Assembly (NCBI RefSeq): GCF_002072175.1
Contig: NZ_MVIV01000008.1
Location: forward strand, 18,664-82,663
Length of the DNA: 64,000 bases
From: Actinomyces gaoshouyii
Lineage (GTDB): Bacteria; Actinomycetota; Actinomycetes; Actinomycetales; Actinomycetaceae
Reading direction: 5' to 3'
The notes under the pieces are model-generated. The model was not told the origin of the DNA. It did no database searches and saw only the letters and a list, made by a program, of their open reading frames with translations. Numbering within the stretch: position 1 is the stretch's first letter; each line of letters starts with the position of its first letter. Positions 61,639-64,000 of this stretch are shown piece after piece. Position numbers and translations under genes: made by a program.

Positions 61639-62808
61639 GTGACCACTGCCTCCCCCGACCGACTGCGCATCGCGATGATCGGCACCCGCGGCGTGCCCGC
61701 CCGGTACGGGGGCTTCGAGACCGCCGTCGAGGAGGTCGGCAGGCGCCTGGCCGCCAAGGGGCACAAGGTCCTCGTCTACTGCCGCAACCCCGAGCCCGCC
61801 GACCCCCTGCCCGAGAGGTACCTCGGCATGAGGCTCGTGGAGCTGCCCGCCATGCGCAAGCGCAGTCTCGAGACCCTCTCCCACACGGCCCTGAGCACTG
61901 TCCACCTCCTGCGCCGTGTGCACCCCGACGCCGCCATCGTCTTCAATGCCGCCAACTCCCCCTTCCTGCCCGCCCTGCGCGCCGCCCGCATCCCCGTGGC
62001 CACGCATGTCGACGGCCTGGAGTGGCAGCGCGGCAAGTGGGGGCCCACCGGCAAGCGCTACTACCGGGCCGCCGAGGCCCTGGCCGTGCGCTACTCCGAC
62101 GCACTCATCGCCGATGCTCAGGGCATCGCCGACTACTACGACACCGAGTTCAACGCTCCCACAGACCTCATCGCCTACGGCGCCCCGCGCATCCACGCCG
62201 GCACCGACCGCCTGGCCGAGCTGGGCCTCGAGGCCGGCCGCTTCCACCTGGTGGTCGCCCGCTTCGAGGTTGAGAACCACGTCGACGTCGCGGTGGAGGG
62301 CTACGCGGCCTCCAGCGCAGAGCACCCGCTCGTCGTCGTCGGCTCGGCGCCCTACGCCAACGAGTACACCGAGCGGATCCACTCCCTGGCCGACGACCGG
62401 GTGCGCCTGCTCGGGGGTCTGTGGGACCAGGAGCTCCTCGACCAGCTCTACGGCGGGGCCGCGATCTACCTCCACGGGCACTCAGTGGGGGGCACCAACC
62501 CCTCACTGCTGCGCGCGATCGGGGCGGGGGCCGCCGTTGACGCCTTCGACGTCTCCTTCAACCGGGAGGTGCTCGGACCCGCCGGCCGCTACTGGACCAC
62601 CGCCGACGACGTCCGCGCCCTCATCGAATCCGCCGAGGCCGATCCGGACGGCACGGCGGCGCGCGGCGAGCTCTCCCGGGAACGGGCCGAGGGCTACGAC
62701 TGGGATGCCGTCGCTGATTCCTATGAGGCGCTGTGCCGCCGCCTGGCCCTGAGCGGCCCGGTGCGCCACCGCCCCTCGGGACGCAGGACGGGGGCCTTCC
62801 CCGCATGA
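61639..62808 (+). CDS. glycosyltransferase with DUF1972 N-terminus (GT4-like)
   Basis: A 389-residue GT-B enzyme. The N-terminus LRIAMIGTRGVPARYGGFETAVEEVGRRL is the DUF1972 signature of rhamnosyltransferase-like enzymes (quoted as a span). HVDGLEWQRGKWG and HLVVARFEVENHVDVAVEGY precede the C-terminal sugar-nucleotide region with YLHGHSVGGTNPSLLRAIGAGAAV. GTG 61639 is chosen because AAAGG ends 9 bases before it; ATG 61624 lacks a ribosome-binding site. It is coupled to the next GT4 gene by an ATGA overlap. Confidence 0.88.
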   Translation: MTTASPDRLRIAMIGTRGVPARYGGFETAVEEVGRRLAAKGHKVLVYCRNPEPADPLPERYLGMRLVELPAMRKRSLETLSHTALSTVHLLRRVHPDAAIVFNAANSPFLPALRAARIPVATHVDGLEWQRGKWGPTGKRYYRAAEALAVRYSDALIADAQGIADYYDTEFNAPTDLIAYGAPRIHAGTDRLAELGLEAGRFHLVVARFEVENHVDVAVEGYAASSAEHPLVVVGSAPYANEYTERIHSLADDRVRLLGGLWDQELLDQLYGGAAIYLHGHSVGGTNPSLLRAIGAGAAVDAFDVSFNREVLGPAGRYWTTADDVRALIESAEADPDGTAARGELSRERAEGYDWDAVADSYEALCRRLALSGPVRHRPSGRRTGAFPA

Positions 62809-63941
62809 GCACGATCCTCGTCGCCCACCCCTCCCCCGACCTGTACGGATCCGACCTGCAGCTGGTCGAGACCATTCACGCGCTCATCGGCGCCGGCCAC
62901 ATGGTCAAGGTGGCGCTGCCCACCGACGGCCCGCTCGTCGCAGTGCTGCGAGAGGCGGGCGCCGCCGTCGCCATCATCCCCTTCACAGTGCTGCGCAAGG
63001 CGCTGCTCAACCCGCGCGGACTCGCGGGCCTCGGGGCGGAGGCGGGCCCGGAGGCGCTGAGACTGGCGAGGATCATCCGCTCCTCCGGAGCCCGGGCCGT
63101 CCTGACGAACACCGTGACGATCCCCACCTGGCCACTGGCTGCGCGCCTCGCAGGAGTACCGGTCATCGCCCATGTGCATGAGGCGGAGGACTCTCAGCCG
63201 CTCATCATCCGCGCGGGCCTCAACGCACCGCTGCTGACGGCGCGCGCCGTCATCGCCAACTCGGGGGCGGCCCGGGACGTCCTCCTGACCGCCCAGCCCC
63301 CGCTCAAGAACCGAACAAGGGTGATCCACAACGGCGTCCCCGGCCCTGAGCGGCCCCTGCCGGGGCCGCGGAATCGGACGGCGGGCACCCCCTTCCGAGT
63401 GGCCCTCATCGCCCGGCTCTCACCCCGCAAGGGCATCGACATCGCTTTGGAGGCCATCGGCCTGCTCCGCGCCGAGGACGTGGATGCGCGTCTCGTGGTG
63501 GCCGGATCCATCTTCCCCGGATACGAGTGGTACGAGGAGCAACTGCGGGAGCGGATCAGCCGGCCGGACCTGAGCAGCGCCGTCGAGCTGCTGGGCTACG
63601 TCAACCCGACCTGGCCTATCCTGGCCGATGCGGATGCGGTCATCGTCCCCTCGCGGGCCGAGCCCTTCGGCAATACGGCTGTCGAGGCCCTGCACGCGGG
63701 GCGCCCGCTCGTGGCCTCGCGCGTCCAGGGCCTGATGGAGGTCGTGCGCGATGGCGAGACGGGGCTGCTCGTCGCCCCGGAGTCGCCGGAGGCTCTGGCG
63801 GCGGCATTGGCCGTGCTCGAGCGCGACCCCACCCGGGCCCGCGAGCTCGCGCTCGCCGGGCGGGCGGACGCCGCTGAGCGCTTCTCCGTGGAGCGCTACC
63901 GCAGCAGGATCGTCGACGCCGTCGAGTCCCTCCTCCAATAA
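62805..63941 (+). CDS. glycosyltransferase family 4
   Basis: A 378-residue GT-B enzyme. The N-terminal domain begins ILVAHPSPDLYGSDLQLVE. The C-terminal GT1/GT4 domain has VALIARLSPRKGIDIALEAI, LVVAGSIFPGYEWYEEQL, VELLGYVNPTWPILADADAV and VPSRAEPFGNTAVEALHAGRPLVAS, the EX7E-type donor-binding region. ATG 62805 overlaps the TGA of the upstream gene. It probably adds one sugar to the lipid-linked unit. A dispersed repeat lies 13 bases after the stop. Confidence 0.92.
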   Translation: MSTILVAHPSPDLYGSDLQLVETIHALIGAGHMVKVALPTDGPLVAVLREAGAAVAIIPFTVLRKALLNPRGLAGLGAEAGPEALRLARIIRSSGARAVLTNTVTIPTWPLAARLAGVPVIAHVHEAEDSQPLIIRAGLNAPLLTARAVIANSGAARDVLLTAQPPLKNRTRVIHNGVPGPERPLPGPRNRTAGTPFRVALIARLSPRKGIDIALEAIGLLRAEDVDARLVVAGSIFPGYEWYEEQLRERISRPDLSSAVELLGYVNPTWPILADADAVIVPSRAEPFGNTAVEALHAGRPLVASRVQGLMEVVRDGETGLLVAPESPEALAAALAVLERDPTRARELALAGRADAAERFSVERYRSRIVDAVESLLQ

Positions 63942-63954
63942 TCCCCACTTATCA

Positions 63955-63987
63955 CCGAGACCGGTCGAAAATAGGAGCGAGACCGGC
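63955..63987. repeat. dispersed ACCGGTCTCG element, copy 3 (inverted)
   Basis: CCGAGACCGGT (63955-63965), CGAAAATAGGAG (63966-63977) and CGAGACCGGC (63978-63987) form the reverse complement of copies 1 and 2, with the same 22-bp spacing. It lies just after the GT4 stop. Confidence 0.8.
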
Positions 63988-64000
63988 CCGCGGGCCGGTC
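63981..64000. terminator. 20-bp perfect palindrome at the window end
   Basis: GACCGGCCCGCGGGCCGGTC is its own reverse complement and overlaps the last box of repeat copy 3. It may be the start of a longer structure cut by the window edge. Confidence 0.5.

Overview
The window is GC-rich DNA of about 70% G+C from a Gram-positive actinobacterium. Gene content and order (ppx-DUF501-ftsB-eno, rplY-pth, prs-glmU-tRNA-Gln, ispH/xseA-xseB, uppS-greA) and secreted proteins with tryptophan/tyrosine cell-wall-binding repeats fit the Actinomycetaceae, most likely an Actinomyces- or Schaalia-like host-associated species. This assignment is inferred from gene content, not from a marker gene. Most of the window is chromosomal core with tightly packed genes. 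Several starts are GTG or TTG, and many gene pairs overlap by a few bases.

Layout. 1-6 kb: three secreted proteins with choline-binding-type repeats (one with a glucosaminidase domain, one with a C-terminal sunset-type domain), a membrane protein, a TPR protein and meso-diaminopimelate dehydrogenase. 6-17 kb: ychF, a membrane-anchored esterase, divergent ispH and xseA-xseB, a PfkB sugar kinase, uppS, a PAQR/hemolysin III protein, greA, msrA. 17-24 kb: a LysE exporter, an ABC-class ATPase with an RG-rich N-terminus, two paralogous FMN reductases, an orphan protein, ilvA. 24.4-25.6 kb: a small accessory island with two decayed NYN-domain ribonuclease genes, each behind a promoter and a terminator-like leader hairpin, plus the HTH tail of a serine recombinase abutting the ilvD stop. 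25.6-41 kb: ilvD, an FKBP isomerase, a Bax-inhibitor-1 protein, an ABC exporter with a two-component system, pth-rplY, a vapC remnant, aroD, ppx-DUF501-ftsB, eno and a SurA-like lipoprotein. 41-44.8 kb: mfd.

44.8-64 kb is a surface-glycan region. It holds an O-antigen polymerase/ligase-like protein, an acyltransferase, a Wzz-like chain-length protein and five glycosyltransferases. prs and a short, acetyltransferase-less GlmU lie among them. Inside it a two-gene module occurs twice: a large secreted DUF5122-type beta-propeller followed on the same strand by a small lipoprotein. The two propellers share a Cys/His motif and the two lipoproteins are clearly homologous, so the module was duplicated and then diverged. 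One propeller gained FnIII, LamG and PKD domains; the other gained a Trp/Asn/Asp-rich tail. How it acts is unknown; a role in surface-glycan binding or maturation is my inference from location.

The most unusual signals are the duplicated propeller-lipoprotein module, the tandem NYN genes with matching leader attenuators, and a dispersed intergenic element (two ACCGGTCTCG-like boxes 22 bp apart) found three times, once overlapping the 3' end of aroD. No CRISPR array, intact transposase or prophage was seen. One tRNA gene (Gln) is present.
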